Origin: Haliotis asinina
Lineage: Eukaryota > Mollusca > Gastropoda > Lepetellida > Haliotidae
Length of the DNA stretch: 64,000 nt
Direction: 5' to 3'
NCBI RefSeq assembly: GCF_037392515.1
Contig: NC_090281.1
Span: 47,964,645-48,028,644, forward strand
Below, piece by piece: positions 1 to 11,800 of this stretch; the first letter of the stretch is position 1, and each line of letters opens with the position of its first letter. The notes beneath the pieces were generated by a model that made no database searches, was not told the DNA's origin, and worked only from the letters and a program-made list of their open reading frames with translations. The translations under genes were made by a program, and so were the position numbers.

Positions 1-167
1 TTTATAACTTGTCGCCTGAGAAGATCCAGGATGGAGTAGGTCTTCAGCAACCCAGGCCTGCTATGAAAAGTGACTAGGCGTGTCGTACGAGGCGACAACT
101 GGGATCGGGTGGTCAGGGTCAGGCTTGCTGACTTGGATGACTAAACTCACTCACTCACCCACTTTAA
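1..167 (+). repeat. SINE-A copy, internally deleted
   Basis: It has the SINE-A head (GTCTTCAGCAACCCA, GGGATCGGGTGGTCAG, GCTGACTTGG) joined directly to the ACTCACTCACTC tail. The central part is missing, and the element may begin before the window. Confidence 0.8.
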
Positions 168-368
168 CTTAGTATTGTTTCGGTGGTATTTTGGGGGATT
201 TTTTCAAATACGTTCTAATTTGATTGCAAATATACCCATGTACGTGTATAGGTGCCCACATGGAGCTATAAATGCGTTGAGTTTGGATAAAGGAGAGTTG
301 ACATCTGTTATCAGAGAGCACGGGTTTGGACCACTAATAAGGCTCCTTGCTGAGTACCCTGCTGAGTA

Positions 369-1185
369 ATGCACTATGTATCGTCATGTGTATTGTGCTG
401 TGTAAACCGCCCACCCCCCACCGCCCCTCCCCCACCTCCTCTGTATCGTGCTATGTACCGCCCTATGTACCCTGTTGTGTACCGACTTCTCTACAGCCCT
501 GTATACCATAGTGTGTACCAGTCTGTGTACCGCCCTATGCACCGTGCTGTGTACCGCCGTGTGTACCACCATGTTTACCACCATATTTACCGTGCTGTGT
601 ACCGCCCTGTGAATTATACTGTGTACCATCTTGTGTATCGCCCTGTGAACCGGCCTGTCTAGTGCACTATGTATCGTCCAGTCTACAACAATGTATATCA
701 TGTTATGTACCGCCCTGTGAACCATACTCTGTACCATGAGGTGTACCATCCTGTGTGTCGCTCTGTGTACCGCCTTCTGTTCCAGGCTGTGTAATATGCT
801 GTGTAAAGCTCTGATTACCGTGATTTGCACCGCACTGTGTACCGCCCTTTGCACCGTGCTGTGTACCGCCCTGTTGACTGTCCTGTATACCACCCTGTTG
901 ACTGTCATATGTACCTCCCTATGTACCATCTTGTCGACTGCCATATGTACCAAACTGTGTACTATCCTGTTGAATGCCATCTGTATCATCCTGTTGACTG
1001 TCCTGTCTATCGCCCTGTCTACCGTGCTGTATACCGCCCTGTGTACCGTGCTGTAGACCGCCCCGTGTACCGTGCTTTGTACCATCCTGTGTTTACCCTG
1101 CGTATCATCATGTTGACTGTCATGTTTACCTTCTTGCTGACTGCCATGCGTACTGTCCCCGTAATGCCATGATTTCCGACTGACA
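369..1185. repeat. 12-bp minisatellite (TGTACCGYSCTG)n
   Basis: About 55 units alternating TGTACCGCCCTG and TGTACCGTGCTG, decaying toward the right. Because 12 is a multiple of 3, several frames stay open on both strands and spell tetrapeptide repeats (YRPV/YRAV; HRAV/HSTV). I do not read these as proteins. Confidence 0.9.
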
Positions 1186-1190
1186 AACAC

Positions 1191-2380
1191 GTGATCAGGT
1201 TTATGCGTGAAGAGCTTCTATTTTTCTTGCCTTGCTTTCCTGACTGTTCCCGAATATAATGTTGGTTCTGTAGACGTTTGATTGTCTTCCTTTAATGTTT
1301 CTAGCACTGCACTGGATTCTCTTGCTTCCACAGAATCCATACACGGAGAGATGTATTGCTGGGTGAAGAAAACAGACGACCAAATCCCTTCTTAAAGTGC
1401 TATCACAATACTTTAGACAACAATCATTAACAATGTATGAGACAATCAGAGGTTATCAAATGTAACCTTGAAATATTTAAAAAAAATTAGATAACTCAGT
1501 CCCGATCAGGAAGATAATTTTGACATTAAACAAAAGTACTTTTGCAAGACTATGATAAAACTTATTCTCCACTCAAAATAGCCGAAAGAATGGTTTCGAA
1601 AACAATTGTTGGTACATAATGGATATGGTTTAATTTATTAAAGCAGTAAGACGGAAATATTTTTAGTAATTTCAAATTCTGTGTTGTTATTCATTTGTAC
1701 TTTTATCAAGCTCTGTGATCAAAAACGAATTCCAGTGTTGATTGTCTGTCTAAAATTATTTATTAAGAAATATAATAAAATAATTCTTTATAACCTGATA
1801 CGTAATTTCCTGATTTCCTGATTTCCTGATTGACATCCTGAGTGTCAGTATTGGTGATAGGGCATTCATACAAGTTGTTGGACAATCCTCTCTCAGTCGA
1901 CCAGCAAGCAAATCGGGTTGTTTTATTACCGCAGTACACGTTACGAATATGCTCAGGAAACAGTAGTATTTTCCTATCACCACGTGTAGTTTTGAGACTG
2001 TTGATACATATTCTGTATAGCGAACATGCACTGAATGAAATAGGCTTCTGCCTGAGTAGCGTTTTATCTGACTACAGTTATAATATACTCAACGAACTTA
2101 GTTAAGTACATAAAATGCGAGTAAAAAAAGTAATGGTTTTTTCCATCGTGGTCACCACGAGATGTTTTATTTATTTAAAGTGTTGAGTTTAGGTACCACC
2201 CCGAAACAAGTAAGAATGGTAGCCATTGTTATAAAACATCGAAGTCAGACCTATAAATATAGATCAGAAATGAATATGTGCCTTAATGTTTCTTTCCTAG
2301 TTGACAGACAAATGACATATCTGAATATACAATGTCATTTAGAAAATGGTCAAATTTAGTGGAAACCGTGGTAACTGGGT
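1191..2380. other. No gene seen
   Basis: AT-rich unique sequence. It has a short TTTCCTGATTTCCTGATT triplet repeat near 1805 and nothing else I can support. Confidence 0.5.
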
Positions 2381-2632
2381 GGGTTGGACGATGTACTGGA
2401 GATTTTGTGCCTGAATCGGAGGGTGTGGGTTCAAATCCAGGATGGCACGCAGCAATATTCCAGCTATATGGCGGCCGTCTGTAAATAATAAATAATCCCG
2501 GCTGGACCAGAGTCCAGTGACCAACACCATGACCAATGATCTACACAACTGGGTTATGATGATGTGTGTCAACTCAACGAGCTTGACCATCCTATCCCCT
2601 TGGTCACTTCTGACGGGTCTTCACGGGTTCAG
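2381..2632 (-). repeat. SINE-A copy (minus) next to a tRNA-like head
   Basis: 2446-2632 is SINE-A on the minus strand (CAGCAATATTCCAGCTATAT, CTGGACCAGAGTCCAGTGA). 2381-2445 resembles a tRNA-derived head with a B-box-like GGTTCAAATCC. A related head lies at 26743-26824. Confidence 0.7.
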
Positions 2633-2818
2633 TGACACGGTTATTCCTAGTACCTAAAGAATTGCCCAAATTAGCACTTGTCAGTTTTGCTTGAGGATGG
2701 CCTCAAGATGAATGTCTGACCAGAAAGATCTGAAGATTTACGTAGGATATAACGTATTTTGGATGTTCAGGTTTGGTGGACTACCTGTCACCGTGACTAC
2801 CTATCATCGTAAACATAG

Positions 2819-2834
2819 AATATGTATGTATGTA

Positions 2835-2882
<48 letters not shown>

Positions 2883-2895
2883 GTTGCCTAGCAAC
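2819..2895. repeat. (TATG)n(TG)n microsatellite followed by an X-box-like palindrome
   Basis: TATG and TG repeats to 2880, then GTTGCCTAGCAAC at 2883-2895, a perfect palindrome matching the RFX-factor X-box pattern. No gene start lies nearby. Confidence 0.7.
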
Positions 2896-3007
2896 CGTCA
2901 AATACCTATACCCATGGTATGAGCCAGGCTATCACTATATCAACCACATAATTATACCCAGGAGGTGTCCGCGTCACTCAACGATCACCTAGGCAACCAC
3001 TGTCACG

Positions 3008-3180
3008 TAAGTGTCGTTGGGATAGCCTAATGGTTAAAAAGTGTTCACTCGTGACGCCGAGTATCCGGTTTCGATTCCCTACATGGATACAACGCGTTAA
3101 TCCCATCTCTGGCGTCCCCGCAGTGATATTGCTGAAATATTATGAAAACGGCGTAAAACCTCACTCACTCAGCGACATAC
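3008..3180 (+). repeat. SINE-B copy, tRNA-derived, near full length
   Basis: It has an A-box-like GGATAGCCTAATGGTT and a B-box GGTTTCGATTCC, then GTGATATTGCTGAAATATT and a CGTAAAACCTCACTCACTC tail. Confidence 0.85.
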
Positions 3181-3476
3181 GCAGGACACGATTCGCGACA
3201 GGCACAAGGAATGAAGCGAGGGTGATTCACGACTTATTAAATGGTCTCATTGTCACTGCTTGTCAAGCCATAATCAATCTACTTATGTTGACAGTAAATT
3301 GTGTGGAAGTGTGTGATATTTATCATCACGTGTTTATAACCGTGTTGTTGACTTTGAAACCGAAATCGAAACAGGTCAACAGTCACAAATACACACGACA
3401 TACATCGTCAAATTAAAGTTGCCGCTGTGTCACTATGGCCAGACAGGATGTGGTGCAGAGTTTGTCGTCGGAGTGT

Positions 3477-3660
3477 TGTTTTACGCCGCACTCAGCAATA
3501 TCCGCGCAGCTACGTGACATCAGTCTATACATGCTCGAGTCTGGACCAGACAATTCAGTGATTGACATAAAGAGCGTGACTGGTTTACGATGGAATACTT
3601 CAACCACGTCAGTTAGTCTGACTACCAGGTGTGTTAGTCGCCTCCCACGATTTGAAGATT
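3477..3660 (-). repeat. SINE-A 3' fragment
   Basis: TTTTACGCCGCACTCAGCAA and GAGTCTGGACCAGACAATTC are the reverse complement of the SINE-A 3' half; the part beyond 3570 is diverged. Confidence 0.7.
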
Positions 3661-4185
3661 TAATCTTTAACTTACTTTTGTAAGGAAATTCAACATATCT
3701 GTTAACAATGCCAACACGTTTCAGAAAAATCAACGTTGTACTGATCAGAGAATATGGTTTCTTTTTCTCTATGAGGGACAGCTGTGCAAAATACAAAAAA
3801 TGAACTTGAATTTATCCTACTGCACTAAGATGTAAACGTGACATCTCCGACTATTTGATTGACTCTGCTTGTTTCATATGATCCCACTGACAGTGGTGTC
3901 CGAGAAAAGGTTAGTGGCTGTGACAGAAATTCGACGTTATACTTGCCGGAGCATGCAATACATGCGATATATCACTGTTTGTATGGATTCTGTTGAAGAT
4001 AAAGAACCTAGTTTGGTGTTGGAAGGAAGCCAAACAAACACCTTTAAATCAATAAATCATTTCACATTTGTATAACATCGAGAAAAAATAGAGCACCTTG
4101 CAGGATAGACAATACTGGGTCATCTCCTTGAGCAAAAGGTTACACAACAAATAGCAAAATACCGTACACATCATGAAAAAGCAAT

Positions 4186-4300
4186 ATGCACCCGTATCTT
4201 GCCGTGTACCATAGTGCGTATCTTGTCGTGGACCATAGTGCGTATCTTGCCGTGTACCAAAGTGCGTATCTTGTCGTGTACCATGGAATGTATACTATAT
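4186..4300. repeat. 24-bp minisatellite, about 4 copies
   Basis: Units of CGTATCTTGCCGTGTACCATAGTG type. The GTGTACC core is shared with the 12-bp array at 369-1185, and 24 is twice 12, so the two arrays may be related. Confidence 0.8.
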
Positions 4301-5314
4301 ATCTTGTACACAGATTTGTACACTTGTTCACATCGAAGGCGAAATATTTTCAAATGTTTGTTGTGTTACAGAATTGTCCTTCTAAAGTCAGGAGTCAGGC
4401 CAAAGATTCATTCGTCAGTCATGGAGTTTCATACTAAGTGTCATTTTCTGAAAAAGGTGATTTGATAGTCGGATATATATGCTACAATTATTTTCACAAC
4501 ATAAGCCATGCCCGCAAGTAGTTGTGTTTGTTTGTTGTAATGCCCAGCATGAAAATACTCCAGCTAGACTACAGCAACGGCAACATTGACCCACCAACCA
4601 GGGATCGATACTACGAGCACACTCCACGCCGTCGGAACACGATAACACTCAGTCACCAAACCTGAGCGCCGGATCTTTGAGCCTTCGTTCAAAGACAAAC
4701 ACAGGCTGCTTGAGACGTTTTCAAACCAGACATTGTCGACAGGGGTCATGAAGGTACTTGCTCAGGTATCAATTACCAAAATACTAAAAAACTGGGTAAT
4801 TAAAGTAGTCCCTGATGTTACTGGGAACTCATTTCGTCATTGCTTGCCTGTGATGTCCATTTATCACATCCTGGTATCGTTGTCTCATTAACTATAATGT
4901 CATACAGTTAGGCAATGTGACTCGTTGGCGTCAGTGTTGAGAGATGTGTGCAGTACCCACAGTCAGTTCTTGGACTGGTTCTCTGACGATTACGACAGCT
5001 TATGATGCCACTTTTGTTGTGTAAAAATAACGAGAGAATAATTGAAATAACGAGAAAACACTTCCGTGCACCGGAAAAGTATTCGAAGCAACGAGAAATG
5101 TTTATGAAAGTATATTTATGCTACAAAGTGGCAGCATAGGCCTTCGTAAAAGTTATTTTTATAGTCGATGATTTTGTTGATTTCCATACGTCTAGAGGTG
5201 ATGGTTAAAGGAGAACCACCTTAAAAGAGGACAATATTATACGTGTGACATATCTGAACCGGGAGACACGTACACATTTCACTTCTTCTGCCATGATATA
5301 TTTTTAAAAAAAGG
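4301..5314. other. No gene seen
   Basis: Unique AT-rich DNA downstream of the DNase II gene; no domain or known repeat recognised. Confidence 0.5.
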
Positions 5315-5320
5315 TTTATT
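5315..5320 (-). terminator. Putative poly(A) signal of DNase II
   Basis: AATAAA on the minus strand, about 137 bp past the stop codon. It is the first canonical hexamer I found downstream of the gene. Confidence 0.45.
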
Positions 5321-5456
5321 TAAAGAAAAATAGTGTTTTGATGTCACATTTTTAGAGATGAGATGAGGACCAAATACAATGAAAATGTACAGATTATGGT
5401 TCAAATGCAACAACGGGAACACCCCGTGACTTTTTCATTAAGGGAGGACTCTCGAA

Positions 5457-5555
5457 TCAACATTTCTCAAACGCCTGGATGCTGTTGCTGAACTGAGACC
5501 ACACCTTGGTATTCTTCAGACACACGGTTCCCCCTCCTCTCTTCAGCTGATGGAG
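5457..5555 (-). CDS. DNase II exon 8 (C-terminus)
   Basis: It encodes LHQLKRGGGTVCLKNTKVWS and ends IQAFEKC-stop. RGGGTVC matches the RGGGTLC motif near the C-terminus of the family. Confidence 0.93.
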   Translation of the reverse strand, partial: LHQLKRGGGTVCLKNTKVWSQFSNSIQAFEKC

Positions 5556-5782
5556 CTGAAATGCAGTTGTCAGTTGCCTCTTTACAGGTATTGTATGGTC
5601 ATCGAACTTCACTGTCATCAATTTAAATAGAATTGATAAAACACTCCCCATAAAATACGAAAGTCAAATGAATGAATGAATTAATAAATTAAATTAATGG
5701 TTGCACGTGGTTTGATAAATGAATGAATGAATGAATAGGTGGATGGGAGAGTGGTGGAAGAATGGATGGAAGGATGGATGTG

Positions 5783-5821
<39 letters not shown>

Positions 5822-8800
5822 ATGTAATAATTGTTGCGTGGCCATGACTTCAGGTAAAACAGGTGATCCACTATGCGAAGAGGACGATATTTGGGAGGAT
5901 TTCAGTCCAACTGTTGCAGGCGTTTGTTATATGTGAAAACATAGTGCGAGGCAATGTCCAATGTCTCTGGTTTATTTGCATGCTCACCTGTCTGAAAAGC
6001 ACTCACCTGTCTGTTGATATCTCCAATGCATACCCAGTTTCCCGTCATAGATACAGCCCACTTGGAGTGGTCTTTGGTCTCTTTGAAGTGGATACCACGT
6101 GGTAGAGAAATAGCCTGCACATTGTACACCTGTAATAAAACAAGGACCAGTTTTAAAATGTTTTCACCATCTATGAGCACATTTTCTTTAATCCTTTTTC
6201 TGGAATGACCAACCACTGGTTGCAAACGTGTTCTTACGTGGTCCTACCACTGTGGTATGAAAGCTGAAAATATGGTCCTACCACTGTGGTATGAAAGCTG
6301 AAAACCTGGGCCTAGCACCGTGGTACGAGTATTAATTCTGAAAATATAATCACATCTATGTGGCGTGAAATCTAAAAATATGGTCATACCACGTTGGTAT
6401 GAAATCTGGCAATATGGTCATACCACAGTGGTATGAAATCTGGCAATATGATCATACCAAGGTGATATGAAATCTATAAATATGGTCATACCTCTTTGAA
6501 GACATAAAATATCGATGTAAAACGGAGAACCTGAACTGAAAGGAAATCTGTAACTAGGTGACAGATAATTGCTCAAACTAGATTCACCCGTGAACTGCAC
6601 CGTGTATCGAGTGGTTGCGATTAGATAAAGAAAAGCAGCAAGTACGTCGATTAACTGAAAACATGAACTTCACCTTGAAACTGCTGCTGCAGTTGGATTT
6701 CATCTTTCCCCGTCCATCCTGCCACGTCTCTGTCTTCAGGTCACTCTGCAGTACCGGCGCAACAAAACCTGAATACAGATCTGAAACAAAGAAATGAATA
6801 GTCAGTTTAACTTTCCAGTTTTCCCTTTCAAGGTGCTAGAATGCTGCTTGACATGAAGACGAGTTGATACAACTTGAAAATGTACAGCCTTGGGGAGACT
6901 TTGTGTCACTTTGAATCGCTCTGCCTAGATATGGATATGAAATATCTGTCTGTTTATATCTTGTCTAGCCAGGTAAATCAGTGGTAGGGATCTTATTTAA
7001 CAGTTTTAAACGACATCAGACCACCCGCACACCTGAGGCTTCAGTTAATATTCCTGGCCACTTACACTAAGTTTGATTTGGCCAGAAAGTACGATCAACA
7101 GACAGAAACTTGTGAGCACGCTTGGTGACCTAGGACAACTTACTGGCAAAACGTCTTATCCCCAGAGTTCATAGTTCCTATTTAAGAAAGCCCATCATTC
7201 ATATAATGTTATCTCAGTGGACTTGGTATAACATGTACTTTCTTTATGTTGTTTTGGACAAGGTATCTCAAACCGTTCACGAGAGACGAAAATTGTTAGA
7301 ACTACCTAGGAGCATGGCTCAGTGAAGTGTTACCCTACGTTTGTAAAGTGGAATGGATGGACAAATATAAGTGTTCCCCAAGAATTGATCATAGTTCTTC
7401 TCTGATATTGCAATTTAAAGCAAATCCTTGGAATGTATGAGTGGAACTAATTGTCTCAAACACTTCCCACCCATATACAGAACACCTTTTCGTGATGGTA
7501 TTAACGGTTATGGTTTAACCACCTTGAAGGACATGACTTGAATGTTGCCCCCTTGATTAACCAATAGTTGACTAACGTCTGACGATATGTGCAGTCTGTT
7601 TAGAAAAGGGAATCTGAGCGATACATGAACCAATAAAATAAGTGAGTAGGTGAGTGAGTGAGTGTGTGAGTATAGTTTTCCGCCGCTTTAGCAATATTCC
7701 AGAAATATCACGGAGGGTGACATCACAAATGGATGTCACACTTTGTACCTGTGTGGAGAATCGAGCCCGGTGCTCGGTGAAAGCTTTAACCACCAGGCTA
7801 AACCTTTTAGAAAAAGTGTAAATATATACTGAAAGGAACAAATAAGGGTCACATGACAGCACAAGTGTTCCTTTATTTTTTCGGCTTCTTCACAAGCATT
7901 ATATGGCACAGTATGTGAAGAAACCTAGAAAAAAGGAGAACACTTGTGCTTTGATGTAATCCGTCATTTCTTTCCTTCCGGATCTCCAACTTCCTAAAGT
8001 ACCACACAAAATTGTCCTGAAGGTTTTGTGTCGGTAGTGAGTGAAAAATTATGCATAATAGTTATCTACCGTCGTTAAAGGCTGCGGTCTTGGCAAAGCT
8101 GAGGAAGGGTGTTCCCTGAATAGACGTCAGCTGACGTTTACCGGTGGTGGCTCCTTTTGGAAACTTGTGGTCAATGACGGCCGCTAAACTGGGGTTGTCA
8201 GACAGGAAGGTCGCTGAGGCCATGTGGTCATACACTTGTACGTAGTTGTACACAACCTGGGAAGCTGCCAAAAAACTCAAACTGACAGTTAAACAGTTCA
8301 GTGTACTTGAGCAGAATTCAAACCATTTTACATGACGTTTTAACAAGAATTACCCTCCTTTACACACTGCAGTCAAAAAAATGAAACAGACCCCGGACTT
8401 TTACATGTCGAATGCTTGAATAATACTTTATCCAACTGCCTACCTCAAGAGTGCTCCGATATGCTACATGCTCCAACCCATTGACAACGGCTAGTCGTGT
8501 GGGATAAAATGGTAAAAATATCCAACTGTAGCTTCCAGTTTAAAACCTAACCCCGATCATAGATAAAGTTGAATGTATTGATTGTGATTAACAATGATGC
8601 ACCAAATAACGTGCTTTGCAGTCAATCAGAGTTTAGTCAGTTGTATATAGCATGGAAGAATCAGGTTTCGCCGGACAGTCGTGGACTGATTTAGAGAACT
8701 TCCGGTTTATTCTATGAACTACCTCCTCGTCCTATACCACCGATATCATCCCATATGGGTGTTATTCAACTGACGAGGTCAAAAGCTCAGGGAGGGATGT

Positions 8801-11800
8801 TTCCAAGTTCAGCCAATCTTGAATGATAACTATATATATAAAGATATAATAACAGCAGTAATGCTATCTGATAAATTACTTACCGATGTTTCCTAACTGT
8901 GAATACTTGTAGGACACACAGAGAAAACTTTGCCCGTACCGAATAGCGGAATCAGGCCAGTTGTACCCAAATTCGCGTTCAGGTGGGAATCCAGGGGTGC
9001 TATGGACAAGCCAAAACCCTTCCTCTTTGTCAAACGCAAATACACCTGCAACAGAAACGTTAGACCCAAGGGCCTAGATTTTCGAAGCTCTCTCATCGCT
9101 AAAATAGTCGTAGGTTAATGTTAATGTATGGCACTTAACACTACCTTAGCCCTAATCGAGGCCCTGTTTTCCTGAAGAAACCGAAATCTACTGAAGGAAA
9201 ACAATAAAGGAACGCCACTTCATCTCTCATTTAGATTTTCCCACACCTCCACCCATAATGCAACACAACGTTTGCGAAGAAACCCGGAAAAGAAAAAGAG
9301 GTATGCTTGCATATTAATGTGTTCCTTATTTGTCTCTCTCAGTATCGATACAGTTTTATGCAAGGATATCCTCAGAGTTGCCCCACAAACTTTGGTTGCT
9401 GGCCGTATGATGAAGCATGATGTCTACAGTGGTTTGTTTTAGTCACATTCTTCATTATGGCGTATCAGCTTATCCCGATCGATTTGCTCATAGTATCAGT
9501 CACTGGTTTGTGTAATCAATTATTTACTAGCTCCCGGCATATAGTTTGAATATTGCGTTACATAATTATGTAGAAGTTGGTATGTACAGAAATGAAAACA
9601 CACGTCATTGTTATACATCCCCATATTAGATTGGTCCTTAACAACTGGGCATGGGTTACTACTGAGGCCGTTTCAGACAGTGTCTCCACGAAGTATTGCG
9701 TCACATCTGATACGCCGAAATCTGGTAGTTTCGTTTTCACAAATACAAATACCTTTGGAATGGCCGACGCTTTCGGGTTCTTTTCCAGAGGGCGATTTGT
9801 CGTTGTACATGACATAGGCCAAGTCATGAGTCTGCAAAGGTAAGTAAGGGTTTTCTACGGAAGCGTAGTAGGGCCACGGTGAAATCTTTTGAGTCTCATT
9901 ATCATCTACGCAGGTCATAGCATCTCCTACCTAGGACTTAGTACTCATAATATACTGTCTCCTACAAAGGACTTAGCACTTAATATCTCCTACGTAGTAC
10001 TTAGTATCACCTTTCTTAAGCTTTGTTATTTTTACTTATTATTACCCACATTTGTGGGCAGTTTAATGGATTACTCTGCAACACTGCATCGGTACGGTGC
10101 ACATTTCATTATTGCGAGTTGGTGTGTAGCCTTGTGCATGAGGCCCACGTCACAAATCAGGTGAAGTTTGGCACGAAAGAGTTTTGGGATAGGTAACCGT
10201 CTATGGCAACTTCTGAGAGTTTCCATGACTTCATTCCTGCCCCACAACGAAGCTCATGTGACACATGTGGTGTCAGGTTTGTGTGTTCATAAATTGCCTC
10301 TGTTCACCCAGCAGTTTATGGGTACCCGATGGGATAGGTCATATGACTGTTAACCTCCCTGAAACTCACTGGCAACGTGGGTTATCCTGGGTAATTATAT
10401 GTTAGCGTCTTGAGCATTCACAAACTACGTGGACACAGGGTTTTTGTTTATATAAATAACCATTTTTATCTGAAGTAAATGTCTGTAAATTTTAAAGGGA
10501 GGGGGGGGGGGGGTTTGCAAAACTCACAGTTTTGGCTTGATATATTGCCTGGAGCGTGTTGTAGACGGCGTGATTCGTATCCTTCATCTTTACGTTAGAA
10601 AACGTCCACGTCGGGTTATTGACGTCCATGTAGAAGTGCCCCGAGTCTTCAACACCACTGGCTTGACCGGCAGAGTCACCATCAGTGTTATTCTGGTTTC
10701 TATGGAGAGATGGCAGCTTGTAGACACTGAACCTGTGGATGCATCAGTTTTAGAGCAACTGTTGTTTAGAGTGGAATGTTGATTCACGGGATTGGCGTAT
10801 GGTAAATAACATCAACATTGCAAAGATACTATTTTAATACGCTGAAGGCGCTGAGCTTTTGAACCTGTTTCTGGACGGATTCATCGCCTCATGTGACGTA
10901 AATCTGCGTTAATTATTGCATTGAATACGCTAATGAATCAGGTGACGCAATGGTATATGTTAATAATTCGGGCTTAGGAGGGTAATTCGTAATTCTGTGA
11001 AATCGCCATTGGACAGTGCTGGTTCTCGACGCAGAGCAAATGAGGGTTTGCTATTATACCCTTTAAACACGTCATGTCAGATTATACCGCCAAACCGGGA
11101 CGCTTCTCCAGGCTGCTTGATAATAATTACAACAGGCACAATACGGCATGTGACGATCCTGGTTTGATCGAATTGATCTTCAGAAACCCATGCTCTGTCG
11201 TAAGAGGCAACTAACGGTATCGGGTTGTCAGACTAGCTGACGGCTGACCCATGACCCCATGTCCCAATAATTATTGTGTAGATCAATGCTCACGCTGTTA
11301 ATCACTGAATTGTCTGGTCCAGACTCGATTATTTACAGACCGCCGCCATTTAGCCTGAATGTTCCTGAATGAGTCGTTACACCATCCAGTGATCAATAAC
11401 ACCTGACCAGCCGATCCCATTAATTGCCTTCTGCGACAAGCATGGATTACTGAAGATCAATTCTAACCCAGATCTTCACGGGTCCGTATCGCTATTGATC
11501 ACAAACAGGTAAAATGTCGTGTCAATGATTATTACGTTTTTGTATGTAACTGCGTGTTGGTGAGTGAGTTTAGCTTTTAGCAATATTCCCGCAATATCAC
11601 AGCGGGGGACACCAGAAACGAGCGTGCGTGCATGCGTGCTTTTTAATCAGTTGGTTGTTACAACTGCAGCACAACACATAAAGAAAGAAAACAATATAAC
11701 GGTAATATACAATTTGTACTATTGAATCAAAAGTGATGCAGTGTCATAAGACTTGTGAGAGACAGAAGGGTGAGAAGACGGAGAGTGAAAGAAAGTGAGA

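Noticed and set aside
384-1190. 268-codon minus-strand open frame with HRAV/HSTV repeats
   Set aside because: It is a translation of the 12-bp minisatellite; other frames on both strands are open as well, and there is no start context or flanking exon.
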